Below are positions 1-7,282 of a stretch of 11,348 bases of DNA, one piece after another. The position numbers and the translations under genes are program-made. The stretch comes from Lentihominibacter faecis (lineage in GTDB: Bacteria; Bacillota; Clostridia; Peptostreptococcales; Anaerovoracaceae). Positions within the stretch are counted from its first letter, which is position 1. Every line of letters begins with the position of its first letter. The stretch lies in contig NZ_JACRWC010000024.1 in the NCBI RefSeq assembly GCF_014306095.1, positions 1-11,348 on the forward strand, written 5' to 3'. Under the pieces are notes generated by a model. The model did no database searches, was not told the origin of the DNA, and was given only the letters and a program-made list of their open reading frames with translations.

Positions 1-1616
1 GAGACAGGTACATGACCGTTCAGGATATGAGAAGTCTTCGGATCCAGGCCGAATTCTGCCAGAATCTTCTCGCAGATATCCTTTCGGTTGATCAATTTAT
101 AATACGGAACGGTGTGTTCCTTATGTGTTTTCTTGTCTGCCACGAAACACCGTTCGAAAGTCGTCATCTGATCTTTACCAAACAGCGGTGACTTGCTGCT
201 GAGCCACAGATACCACATAAGATCTCCCGATCTTCCCGTTTCCTGTGACTGATCAGGAGCAAAATAGGCTTTGCGGACCTGTTCATCCAGATAATCCATA
301 TAAGCCTTGCCGGATGTAGTCACACCATTGACTGTGCAATCCTCAAAATTGCCGTCTTCGTCGATTGGAATACAGCCATGATACATCAGGTTGCCGTTGA
401 TGACCGTGTACAGCGCGCCGTGACTGTAGAGGAAGCGAATGTGCTTCTGAAGCTTTTCACTTTGCAGGAAAGAAGCCTCTAACGCATTGAGGACCTCCCG
501 TTCTTCCTTCGTCAGCTCGTAAGGATGCTCCGGATCTATGGTCGGGAAATTGGTGTCGCGCAGAGGGAATTCCCCGTCGCGCAGCTGCACGGTCCCCTTT
601 TCGAAATCGATCTTATCCAGCAGCAGCCGGTTTTCCATATGGTACTCCGGATGCGCCATGATACGCTGCCCTTCCACCTTGAACTGGCAGATGGCAATGG
701 CCTTGTTCATCTTCGATGCCAGTGAATCATCCACCGGGTCGAACTTGTTTTCATCCAGCCGCTTCGGCTTGAAAAACTCACACGGATCGTCGCCGTAGAT
801 GTTTTCTGCCATGGTCGCCAGCGGACGAAGATTGATGCCGTATCCGATTTCCAGCATATCGAAATTGTTATAACTGATATTCATTCGCAGCACGTTGGTG
901 ATGCAGGCCCAGTTGCCTGTAGCTGCGCCCATCCATACGATATCGTGATTTCCCCACTGGAAATCCACATCGTGATAATTCATGAGAAAGTCCATGATGA
1001 GATCAGGATGAGATCCTCTGTCCCAAATATCCCCGATAATGTGCAGACGATCTACTGCCAGTGAGCTGATGACCTTCGTCATTTCCTCGATGAATTCCTC
1101 TGCGATCCCGCACTCTACGATGGTGCTGATGATCTTGCCGTAGTAATTGCTCTTGTTTTCCTCGTCGTCTGCATGGAGCAGCTCGTCGATGATATAGGCA
1201 TATTCCTTAGGAAGTCTTCTTCTTACCTTGGATCTGGTGTACTTAGTGGATACCGCCTTGCAGATCAGTACCAGACTCATGATGGATTCCTTACACCACT
1301 TATCAAAATCCAGCTCCGGATTTTTCTTCTGTCGCTTGATTTCCGCATCTGCATTATACACCAGTGCAGCCAGTTCTTCTCGCTCCTCCCGGGTCAGATC
1401 CGGTCCGAAGATCTCTTCGATATGAGAGCGGATCACACCGGAAGCACTCTTGAGCATATGGATAAACGCCTCGTGCTCTCCGTGCAGGTCACTGAAAAAA
1501 TATTCCGTTCCCTTCGGCAGAGACAGGATCGCGTTGCGGTTTACGATTTCCTCTGTTGCAGATTTTACATCAGGATATTTCTTGGCCAAATGTCTCAGCA
1601 GGTTTTTATCTACCAA
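1..1616 (-). CDS. fbp: Fructose-1,6-bisphosphatase class III (3' end beyond window)
   Basis: Hydrolyses fructose-1,6-bisphosphate to fructose-6-phosphate, the gluconeogenic step, in the cytoplasm. The reading frame is open from 1616 to the left edge, giving 538 residues. Family proteins are about 640-670 residues, so roughly the last 100-130 are missing. Metallophosphoesterase motifs appear in order: SDLHGEH at residues 42-48, IIGDIWDRG near 193, QWGNHD near 222, and NGHVPV at the window edge. This combination marks the Firmicutes class III enzyme, unrelated in fold to classes I and II. The start is read as TTG at 1616 because an AAGGAGG (1625-1631) lies 8 nt upstream and no ATG is suitably placed. 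That Shine-Dalgarno overlaps the metA stop codon, so translational coupling with metA is likely. Identification is firm; the TTG start is an inference. Confidence 0.95.
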   Translation of the reverse strand, partial: MVDKNLLRHLAKKYPDVKSATEEIVNRNAILSLPKGTEYFFSDLHGEHEAFIHMLKSASGVIRSHIEEIFGPDLTREEREELAALVYNADAEIKRQKKNPELDFDKWCKESIMSLVLICKAVSTKYTRSKVRRRLPKEYAYIIDELLHADDEENKSNYYGKIISTIVECGIAEEFIEEMTKVISSLAVDRLHIIGDIWDRGSHPDLIMDFLMNYHDVDFQWGNHDIVWMGAATGNWACITNVLRMNISYNNFDMLEIGYGINLRPLATMAENIYGDDPCEFFKPKRLDENKFDPVDDSLASKMNKAIAICQFKVEGQRIMAHPEYHMENRLLLDKIDFEKGTVQLRDGEFPLRDTNFPTIDPEHPYELTKEEREVLNALEASFLQSEKLQKHIRFLYSHGALYTVINGNLMYHGCIPIDEDGNFEDCTVNGVTTSGKAYMDYLDEQVRKAYFAPDQSQETGRSGDLMWYLWLSSKSPLFGKDQMTTFERCFVADKKTHKEHTVPYYKLINRKDICEKILAEFGLDPKTSHILNGHVPV

Positions 1617-1629
1617 AATCAGTTCCTCC

Positions 1630-2556
1630 TTATTGGTTCTTCTCCAATTCGTTGAGGTCATATGGAGTACCCTGGTATACATAGTAGTTTAACCAGTTGG
1701 AAAACAGCAGACTGGCATGAGCGCGCCACCGGAACAGGATCTCTCCCTCCGGATCGTCATTCTCAAAATAGTTCTTCGGAACATCGATCTCAAGTCCTTT
1801 ATCAACGTCCCGCCTGTATTCACCTGCCAGCGTACCTTTATCGTACTCCTGGTGACCCATTACAAAGATCTGTCGTCCGTTTTCCGTGGAAATGATATGT
1901 GGCCCCACTTCCTGCGAATCAGCCAGGATCCGCAGCGCCGGCTCATTTTGAATATCTTCTCTGAGCACTTCTGTGTGTCTGGAATGCGGAGCATAAAAAT
2001 ATTCATCGAATCCGCGAACCAGCGGATTATGAGGCCGGAGCACCTTGTGTTCAAACACGCCAAACACCTTGTGATCCATGATATGTTTGTCAATACCGTA
2101 ATGATAATACAGTGCTGCCTGTGCGCCCCAGCAGATAAACATGCTGCTGTACACATTGGTCTTGGCAAATTCAAATATCTCGCTCAGTTCCTTCCAGTAA
2201 TCCACCTGTTCGTACGGGAGTTTTTCCACGGGAGCACCGGTGAGCATCATGCCGTCAAAATACTGATCTTTGATCTCATCGATCGTCTTGTAGAATGAAT
2301 TCATATGCTCCTGGGAGATATGAGTCGATTCATGAGATCCCATGGTCACCAGCGTCATTTCCACCTGCAGCGGTGTATTGGAAAGCACCCTTGCAAGCTG
2401 TGTCTCTGTTGCGATCTTCGTCGGCATCAGATTGACGATGACGATTTTAAGCGGACGGATCTCCTGTGTACTGGCCCGCCCTCTCTCCATGGTAAATATA
2501 TTTTCGCTCTGCAGCGTTTCCGCTGCCGGTAATTGATTCGGTATTATTAATGGCAT
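1630..2556 (-). CDS. metA: Homoserine O-acetyltransferase (MetA/MetAA family)
   Basis: Acylates the hydroxyl of L-homoserine, the first committed step of methionine synthesis. The protein is 308 residues, normal for the family. The glutamine-amidotransferase-like fold shows the nucleophile Cys142 in FICWGAQA and the His/Glu pair in MGHQEYD (His234, Glu236). The MLTGAPVE segment puts Glu at position 111. In the MetA family Glu here is associated with acetyl-CoA and Gly with succinyl-CoA, so the product is predicted to be O-acetylhomoserine despite the common label homoserine O-succinyltransferase. This fits the neighbouring metY, which uses O-acetylhomoserine. The start is ATG at 2556 with GAAGGAG just upstream. 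It lies 25 bp after the metY stop, and its own stop overlaps the fbp Shine-Dalgarno. Transcription is probably from the promoter upstream of metY. Confidence 0.95.
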   Translation of the reverse strand: MPLIIPNQLPAAETLQSENIFTMERGRASTQEIRPLKIVIVNLMPTKIATETQLARVLSNTPLQVEMTLVTMGSHESTHISQEHMNSFYKTIDEIKDQYFDGMMLTGAPVEKLPYEQVDYWKELSEIFEFAKTNVYSSMFICWGAQAALYYHYGIDKHIMDHKVFGVFEHKVLRPHNPLVRGFDEYFYAPHSRHTEVLREDIQNEPALRILADSQEVGPHIISTENGRQIFVMGHQEYDKGTLAGEYRRDVDKGLEIDVPKNYFENDDPEGEILFRWRAHASLLFSNWLNYYVYQGTPYDLNELEKNQ

Positions 2557-2581
2557 TCGTTATGCTCTCCTTCACTCGTTC

Positions 2582-3850
2582 TTATTCTAAAGCCTGTTTC
2601 AGATCTGCGATGAGATCTTCCGCGTCTTCCAGTCCGCAGGAGTATCTTACCAGATCAGGGCTCACACCGGCCGCAGCCAGTTCTTCATCATTCATCTGTC
2701 TGTGAGTCGCACTTGCCGGATGAAGACAGCAGGTCCTCGCATCCGCCACATGAGTCTCGATGGCAGCCACCTTTAATTTCTGCATGAAGTCTTCCGCTGC
2801 CGCTCTGCCGCCTTTTACACCAAAGCTTACGACACCGCAGGATCCATCAGGCAGATATTTCTGTGCCAGTTCGTAATCATCATCGCCTTCCAGTCCGCAG
2901 TACTTGACCCACGCCACCTTATCGTGACCCTGCAGGAATTTTGCAACAGCAAGACCATTTTCCGCATGGCGCTTGATCCGTACATGCAGACTCTCAAGTC
3001 CCAGGTTCAAAAGGAACGCGTTCTGCGGTGACTGAATGGATCCGAAGTCACGCATCAGCTGCGCTGTAGCCTTCGTGATATACGCGCCTGCCAGTCCGAA
3101 TTTTTCTGCATATGTAATGCCGTGATAACTGTCATCAGGCTCACACAGCCCCGGGAACTTATCCGGATATTTAGTCCAGTCAAATTTGCCGGAATCCACG
3201 ATGCATCCACCTACTCCTGCTCCATGACCATCCATGTATTTCGTTGTGGAATGAGTTACGATATCTGCACCAAACTCAATAGGCCGGCAATGTACCGGCG
3301 TGGCAAAGGTATTGTCCACGATAAGCGGTACGCCATGTCTGTGAGCCGCATCTGCAAATTTCTCGATATCCAGGACCGACAGTGCCGGATTGGCGATGGT
3401 TTCCCCAAATACAGCCTTGGTATTCGGCTGGAATGCCGCATCCAGTTCCTCTTCCGTTGCATGCGGAGAAACGAATGTGAATTCCACCCCCATCTTCTTC
3501 ATAGTTACGGCAAACAGATTATAGGTCCCGCCGTAGATAGTCGAGGATGCCACCACGTGATCACCACAGGATGCGATATTGAATACCGCATAGAAGTTGG
3601 CAGCCTGACCGGATGAAGTCAGCATAGCCGCCGTACCGCCTTCCAGCGAAGCGATCTTTGCAGCAACATAGTCATTCGTTGGATTCTGCAATCTCGTATA
3701 GAAATAGCCCTCCGCCTCCAGGTCAAAGAGCTTTCCCATATCCTGACTTGTATCGTATTTAAAAGTCGTGCTCTGGATGATCGGGATCTGCCGCGGCTCT
3801 CCATTGCCCGGCCGATATCCATCCTGCACACATTTTGTTCCGATGCCCAT
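2582..3850 (-). CDS. metY: O-acetylhomoserine sulfhydrylase (aminocarboxypropyltransferase)
   Basis: PLP enzyme of the Cys/Met metabolism family. It is predicted to convert O-acetylhomoserine plus sulfide to homocysteine and acetate (direct sulfhydrylation). The protein is 422 residues, the usual MetY length and longer than typical cystathionine gamma-synthases (about 380-400). The PLP Schiff-base lysine is Lys204 in HSTTKYMDGHG. Asp179 in VDNTF should contact the pyridine nitrogen, and YTRLQNPT (51-58) carries the phosphate-binding Tyr/Arg. The C-terminal segment ETHVADARTCCLHPASATHRQ is typical of OAH sulfhydrylases. The start is ATG at 3850 with AAAGGA 10 nt upstream. The gene is followed by metA, which makes its substrate, so the pair forms a two-step path to homocysteine. 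Cystathionine gamma-synthase or methionine gamma-lyase activity is possible, but length and context favour MetY. Confidence 0.93.
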   Translation of the reverse strand: MGIGTKCVQDGYRPGNGEPRQIPIIQSTTFKYDTSQDMGKLFDLEAEGYFYTRLQNPTNDYVAAKIASLEGGTAAMLTSSGQAANFYAVFNIASCGDHVVASSTIYGGTYNLFAVTMKKMGVEFTFVSPHATEEELDAAFQPNTKAVFGETIANPALSVLDIEKFADAAHRHGVPLIVDNTFATPVHCRPIEFGADIVTHSTTKYMDGHGAGVGGCIVDSGKFDWTKYPDKFPGLCEPDDSYHGITYAEKFGLAGAYITKATAQLMRDFGSIQSPQNAFLLNLGLESLHVRIKRHAENGLAVAKFLQGHDKVAWVKYCGLEGDDDYELAQKYLPDGSCGVVSFGVKGGRAAAEDFMQKLKVAAIETHVADARTCCLHPASATHRQMNDEELAAAGVSPDLVRYSCGLEDAEDLIADLKQALE

Positions 3851-3897
3851 TTTTTTGATTTCCTTTCATGTATTTATCCGAAAACGTTAATAAAAAA

Positions 3898-3926
3898 ATT
3901 ATACACTATTTCAGTACAGATTTCAA
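3898..3926 (-). promoter_or_regulatory. Sigma-A-type promoter of metY-metA-fbp
   Basis: On the minus strand TTGAAA (3921-3926) is followed by exactly 17 nt and TATAAT (3898-3903), a near-consensus housekeeping promoter. The -35 and spacer lie within the last codons of the fumarase beta gene, and the -10 spans the region just after its stop. The predicted transcript starts near 3891, giving a leader of about 40 nt before the metY ATG. That is too short for a SAM riboswitch or T-box. No terminator is visible between fumarase beta and metY, so read-through may add to this promoter. Confidence 0.72.
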
Positions 3927-4466
3927 ATACTCTTCACGTCCCTGCCTGTACAGATCGCCACCTTCGCAGTCCAGCACCACCGTCAGCGGCAGATCCTCTA
4001 CGTACAGCCTGCGGACAGCCTCTGCTCCCAGGTCGTCAAAAGCGATGACTTCTGCCAATTTGATCTGTCTGGCCATGAGTGCCGCCGCCCCTCCGATCGC
4101 AGCCAGATACACTGCTCCGTTGCGCACAACGGCCTCCTTCACCTCGTCGGATCTCTGTCCCTTGCCGATCATGGCAAGCTGTCCCAGATCCAGCAATGTC
4201 GGCGCATACGCATCCATCCGGTAGCTGGTGGTCGGCCCTGCAGAACCGATGGGATGTCCCGGTTTCGCCGGCGTTGGACCTACGTAGTAAACGATGGAAT
4301 TCTCTATGTCAAACGGAGGCTCTTCGCCCTTCTGCAAAAGCTCCACGATCCGTTTGTGCGCGGCGTCCCGCGCTGTATAGATCGTCCCCGTCACCAGGAC
4401 TCTGTCCCCGGCTTTAAAATGTTTCACCTGTTCTTTTGTAAAAGGTTCCTGTAATCTGTGTTCCAT
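3906..4466 (-). CDS. fumB: Fumarate hydratase class I, beta subunit
   Basis: Beta (C-terminal domain) subunit of a two-subunit [4Fe-4S] hydratase that interconverts fumarate and L-malate. It is 186 residues, normal for the family. Recognisable segments are TARDAAHKR (residues 31-39), YYVGPTPAKPGHPIGSAGPTTSYRMD in the middle, and MIGKGQRS, which form the swivelling domain contributing substrate contacts. ATG at 4466 overlaps the alpha-subunit stop by one base (TAATG), with AAGGAGG upstream inside the alpha gene, so the subunits should be translationally coupled. Paralogous L-tartrate dehydratases share this architecture. Fumarase is preferred because no tartrate gene is nearby, but substrate is not provable from sequence alone. 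The 3' end contains the metY promoter. The symbol follows common use for this subunit and is not a claim of orthology to E. coli FumB. Confidence 0.88.
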   Translation of the reverse strand: MEHRLQEPFTKEQVKHFKAGDRVLVTGTIYTARDAAHKRIVELLQKGEEPPFDIENSIVYYVGPTPAKPGHPIGSAGPTTSYRMDAYAPTLLDLGQLAMIGKGQRSDEVKEAVVRNGAVYLAAIGGAAALMARQIKLAEVIAFDDLGAEAVRRLYVEDLPLTVVLDCEGGDLYRQGREEYLKSVLK

Positions 4467-5308
4467 TAAAGCACCGCCTCCTTATGTCTGCTGACGTGAC
4501 AGTTGACGTTGACCGCCACCGGCAGCCCCGCGATATGGGTCGGTGCCGTTCGGATGCTCACTGCCAGCGCCGTGGTCTTTCCACCAAAACCCTGAGGACC
4601 TATCCCCAGCTGGTTGATCCGTTCCAGAAGTTCCGTTTCCATCTGAGCGTAATACGGATCGCTATTCGGTTCCTGCGCCGGAGAAAGCAAAGCCTTCTTG
4701 GCCAGCAGCGCCGCTTTGTCGAAGGTTCCTCCGATCCCTACGCCGATCACGATAGGCGGACATGGATTAGCTCCTGCCTGCAGACAGGTATCTACGACGA
4801 AATCCTTGACCCCGTCTTCCCCTGCCGAGGGCGGGAGCATCTTGATACGACTCATGTTTTCCGATCCAAAACCCTTCGGTGCCACCGTGATCTTCACCTT
4901 ATCTCCCGCTACGATTTCCGTATGGAGATACGCCGGTGTGTTGTCCCTGGTATTAACTCTGCGAAGTGGATCTTCCACGATGGATTTCCGCAGATAGCCT
5001 TCTCCGTAGCCTCTCCTCACACCTTCATTTACTGCGTCTTCCAGCAGCCCGCCGGTCAGATGCACATCCTGCCCGATCTCCAGGAATACGCACGCCATGC
5101 CCGTATCCTGACAAAGCGGGAATACGCCTTCTTCTGCGATAGCGATGTTCTCCTCGATGCTGGCCAGCACATCCTTTGCAACAGACCATGTCTCTTCCTC
5201 CGCCTTCTGCCGGATGCAGGCCTTGATATCTTCTCCCAGATAATGATTCGCCTCTACACAAAGCCGGGCGATCTTATCCGCAATACATTGTACGTCTAAT
5301 TCTCTCAT
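4466..5308 (-). CDS. fumA: Fumarate hydratase class I, alpha subunit
   Basis: Catalytic Fe-S subunit of the class I fumarase, 280 residues. Three cysteines placed as expected for [4Fe-4S] ligation are visible: Cys66 in PLCQDTGM, Cys183 in NPCPP and Cys270 in NVNCHVSRH. The GIGGTFDKAA stretch (191-200) and GIGPQGFGGKTTAL (235-248) are typical of the family. An upstream in-frame ATG at 5392 would add 28 residues (MRRGLCRRRQKK...), but these overlap the upstream gene and lack family character. ATG at 5308 has AAGGAG 10 nt upstream and gives the normal N-terminus MRELDVQ. The gene starts 25 bp after the oxidoreductase stop and is coupled to the beta gene. The cluster should be oxygen sensitive, fitting an anaerobe. 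Tartrate dehydratase is the main alternative. Confidence 0.9.
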   Translation of the reverse strand: MRELDVQCIADKIARLCVEANHYLGEDIKACIRQKAEEETWSVAKDVLASIEENIAIAEEGVFPLCQDTGMACVFLEIGQDVHLTGGLLEDAVNEGVRRGYGEGYLRKSIVEDPLRRVNTRDNTPAYLHTEIVAGDKVKITVAPKGFGSENMSRIKMLPPSAGEDGVKDFVVDTCLQAGANPCPPIVIGVGIGGTFDKAALLAKKALLSPAQEPNSDPYYAQMETELLERINQLGIGPQGFGGKTTALAVSIRTAPTHIAGLPVAVNVNCHVSRHKEAVL

Positions 5309-5333
5309 GCTGTTAAAACTCCTTGTTTTTTCT

Positions 5334-5906
5334 TTAGAAAAAATCACTGTGGCCGATTTCTTCTGCCGCCTTCTGCAAAGCCCCCTCCGCATCTACGCCG
5401 ATCACGTCCAGCATCTCCGCCTTGAAGCAGGCAGTCTCCTCGATGCCGAAGAACACTCTGCAAAGAGTATCCACATACGGAAACCCGAAATCCATTCCTT
5501 CTGTCGGACCGCCGGCCGTCATGACGTAGACAAGCTTCTTTGCCCTGCAAAGGCTGGCCGGAAAGCCTTCTTCCGTATAGTAGAACGTCAGTCCCTGCAC
5601 ACAGATATTCTCTATGTAATCCCGCAAAATCGCCGGGAACGCCAGATCCCAGAACGGCGCCGCGATAAGGATCTCATCCGCCTCAGCAAAAGCCTTTGCA
5701 TAACGAAACATTTCATGGGAAAAATCTCTTTCTTCCTGCAAAGCGTTCCGCAGCTCCAGCCGCTCCAACCTCAAAGGCTCGATATTCTCTTTTCCCAGAT
5801 CCACTTCCGTTATCTCTCCACCCATGCGATCCAGGGCATGCTGCGCCAGCATCCTCGTCCGGGATTCCGGACGCACACAGGCGTTGATAAACAATGTCTT
5901 TTTCAT
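5334..5906 (-). CDS. Flavodoxin-fold NAD(P)H-dependent oxidoreductase (azoreductase/quinone reductase-like)
   Basis: Predicted 190-residue cytoplasmic FMN-dependent NAD(P)H oxidoreductase of the flavodoxin_2 / AzoR-like group. The N-terminus KKTLFINACVRPESRT is the first beta strand plus phosphate-binding loop. AAPFWDLAFPAILRDYIENI and the later VYVMTAGGPTEG are the conserved FMN and dimer segments of this family. The electron acceptor (quinone, azo compound, flavin) cannot be told. The start is ATG at 5906, with AAGGAGG 10 nt upstream. An in-frame start at 6002 would add a 32-residue Cys/Gly/Trp-rich tail that crosses the presumed promoter, so it is rejected. This is the first gene of the minus-strand cluster, 25 bp ahead of fumarase alpha, and it diverges from spoIID. 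A functional link to fumarase is not established. Confidence 0.82.
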   Translation of the reverse strand: MKKTLFINACVRPESRTRMLAQHALDRMGGEITEVDLGKENIEPLRLERLELRNALQEERDFSHEMFRYAKAFAEADEILIAAPFWDLAFPAILRDYIENICVQGLTFYYTEEGFPASLCRAKKLVYVMTAGGPTEGMDFGFPYVDTLCRVFFGIEETACFKAEMLDVIGVDAEGALQKAAEEIGHSDFF

Positions 5907-5969
5907 AAAGCTTCCGCCTCCTTCCGCAACCGGATGCGGCTGATCTCCGTCGCACCCACAGATGCATCC

Positions 5970-5978
5970 ATTATACCA
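5970..5978 (-). promoter_or_regulatory. Extended -10 promoter for oxidoreductase-fumarase operon
   Basis: Minus-strand TGGTATAAT is a consensus -10 hexamer with an extended TGn motif, about 64 nt upstream of the chosen oxidoreductase start. No good -35 lies 17 nt further up, as is common for extended -10 promoters. The predicted start site is near 5963. It is back to back with the SigmaE-like promoter of spoIID. Confidence 0.5.
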
Positions 5979-6009
5979 TATCCAGATCGCTCCCGCTCGC
6001 AAATCCCGG

Positions 6010-6038
6010 GCATAAACACGAAAATCTCATCATAAACT
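6010..6038 (+). promoter_or_regulatory. SigmaE-like sporulation promoter upstream of spoIID
   Basis: GCATAAA (6010-6016), 14 nt, then CATAAACT (6031-6038) resembles the SigmaE promoter of spore formers (-35 roughly GMATAWW, -10 roughly CATACANT, spacer about 14). The -10 differs at one position. The predicted start is near 6045, about 20 nt before the spoIID ATG at 6067. SpoIID in Bacillus is a SigmaE-dependent mother-cell gene, which agrees with this reading. Confidence 0.5.
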
Positions 6039-6066
6039 TGTACAAAACACATTCAGGAGGCTATCC

Positions 6067-7191
6067 ATGTACCGAAGAAAACACCTTAGAAGAACCTATC
6101 GAAAAAACACTCGCAGGACCCTGCGAAAAACAAACACCCTGTTCCGGGAGATCCTGTTTTTCCTGCAAAGACTCCTCCGCCGGCCTTTCGTAAAGACAGT
6201 GCTTTTGATCTTCGTCATCCTTACTATCCTGCTGGTTCCCGTGCCCTGGCTTATTACAAAGATCACGCCTTCTGCAGATCCCGGTCATTTCGGGAAAAGC
6301 AGCCGGACTGCGCCCTTTGCACTGGCAGAAATCCCGAAAAAAGTCACCGTCTGGCGCACAGCATCCCACAAAACCGAAACCGTGGACTTCGAAGACTACG
6401 TCAAAGGCGTCGTCTCCAGCGAAATGCCTTCGTCCTTTCCCCTGGAAGCTCTCAAAGCTCAGTCAGTGGCCGCCAGGACTTATTCCCTGGGAAAAATCCA
6501 GAAATCCGAAACCGGAGGCAATCCCAAATCACACCCCGAGGCTCCTGTCTGTGATTCCACTCACTGCCAGGTCTATCAGAATCCCTCTGACTTAAAATCC
6601 ATCAAGGGCAGCTCCTGGATGGAGGATAAAGACGGCTGGAAAAAAATCTGCAAAGCAGCCGACGCTACCTGCGGTCAGCTGCTTTATTACCGGGGCGAAC
6701 TGGTACAGCAGGCTCTCTTTCACTCATCCAGCGGAGGGAAAACCGAAAACTGCCAGGATGTCTTTGCCGCATCCGTTCCTTACCTGGTCAGCGTCGACAG
6801 CCCCTATGAAGACGAGGCCACCCACCAGAATGAGCAGCATACATTCACCGTCGAAAACTTTGCAAAAAAAATAAGGGCCTACTGCCCTAAGATCGCCTTC
6901 GGCGACATCAAAAGCTCCAATATCAAAATCATCAGCCGCAGCACCGGCGGCAACGTAGAAAAAATGCAGATCGGAAACGGCCTCATCGAAGGTCGCACCG
7001 TCCGTGAAGCCCTGGAGCTCCCGTCCACCAACTTTACCATCAAGATCTCCGCAGGCAAGATCACATTTACCTCAAGCGGCTCCGGTCACGGCGTCGGCAT
7101 GAGTCAGTACGGTGCCAGCGGTATGGCCAAAAAAGGCTATGACTATAAGGACATCCTGGCGCATTACTACCAGGGGACGGAGGTGTGGTGA
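6067..7191 (+). CDS. spoIID: Stage II sporulation protein D (SpoIID), lytic transglycosylase
   Basis: Membrane-anchored peptidoglycan hydrolase that, with SpoIIM and SpoIIP, drives engulfment of the forespore by the mother cell. It cleaves glycan strands stripped of stem peptides. The protein is 374 residues. A basic N-terminal tail (1-41, rich in Arg/Lys) is followed by one membrane span (about 43-65), then the SpoIID domain. The catalytic glutamate is expected to be Glu119 in VSSEMPSSFPLEALKAQ, followed by ARTYSL. PVCDSTHCQVY (160-170) has the Cys/His cluster that matches the zinc-binding region of clostridial SpoIID. SGSGHGVGMSQYGASGMA near the C-terminus is the family signature. AGGAGG (6055-6060) lies 6 nt before the ATG. 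A SpoIID/LytB-domain protein of vegetative cells is the alternative, but the SigmaE-like promoter favours a sporulation role. It is not followed by spoIIQ or spoIIID. Confidence 0.9.
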   Translation: MYRRKHLRRTYRKNTRRTLRKTNTLFREILFFLQRLLRRPFVKTVLLIFVILTILLVPVPWLITKITPSADPGHFGKSSRTAPFALAEIPKKVTVWRTASHKTETVDFEDYVKGVVSSEMPSSFPLEALKAQSVAARTYSLGKIQKSETGGNPKSHPEAPVCDSTHCQVYQNPSDLKSIKGSSWMEDKDGWKKICKAADATCGQLLYYRGELVQQALFHSSSGGKTENCQDVFAASVPYLVSVDSPYEDEATHQNEQHTFTVENFAKKIRAYCPKIAFGDIKSSNIKIISRSTGGNVEKMQIGNGLIEGRTVREALELPSTNFTIKISAGKITFTSSGSGHGVGMSQYGASGMAKKGYDYKDILAHYYQGTEVW

Positions 7192-7249
7192 AAGGGATTG
7201 TCACACACCCAGGCATTGCCAACAGGACTGTAGCCTTCTGACCGTAAAG

Positions 7250-7269
7250 TTGCGACGCAAACGTCGTAA
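7250..7269. repeat. Short hairpin downstream of spoIID
   Basis: TTGCGACG, loop CAAA, CGTCGTAA forms an 8-bp stem with one G-U pair between two convergent genes. No T-run follows on either strand, so it is not a typical intrinsic terminator. Nothing else was recognised in the 91-bp gap 7192-7282. GC content falls sharply just after this point. Confidence 0.4.
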
Positions 7270-7282
7270 GTACGAGGTGATT

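Noticed and set aside
3122..3616. Plus-strand open frame antisense to metY, and similar long frames antisense to metA and fumarase
   Set aside because: No ribosome binding site or family features; they are shadows of well-supported minus-strand genes.
3851..3905. SAM riboswitch or T-box leader upstream of the methionine genes
   Set aside because: The predicted leader is only about 40 nt and shows no terminator stem or conserved box elements.
5306..5392. 28-residue N-terminal extension of fumarase alpha from an upstream ATG
   Set aside because: It overlaps the preceding gene, has no family character, and the ATG at 5308 has a good Shine-Dalgarno.
5907..6002. 32-residue N-terminal extension of the flavodoxin-fold oxidoreductase
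   Set aside because: It would span the promoter and ribosome binding site; ATG at 5906 starts directly at the first beta strand with AAGGAGG upstream.
7250..7269. Intrinsic terminator for spoIID
   Set aside because: The stem is present but no T-run follows on either strand.
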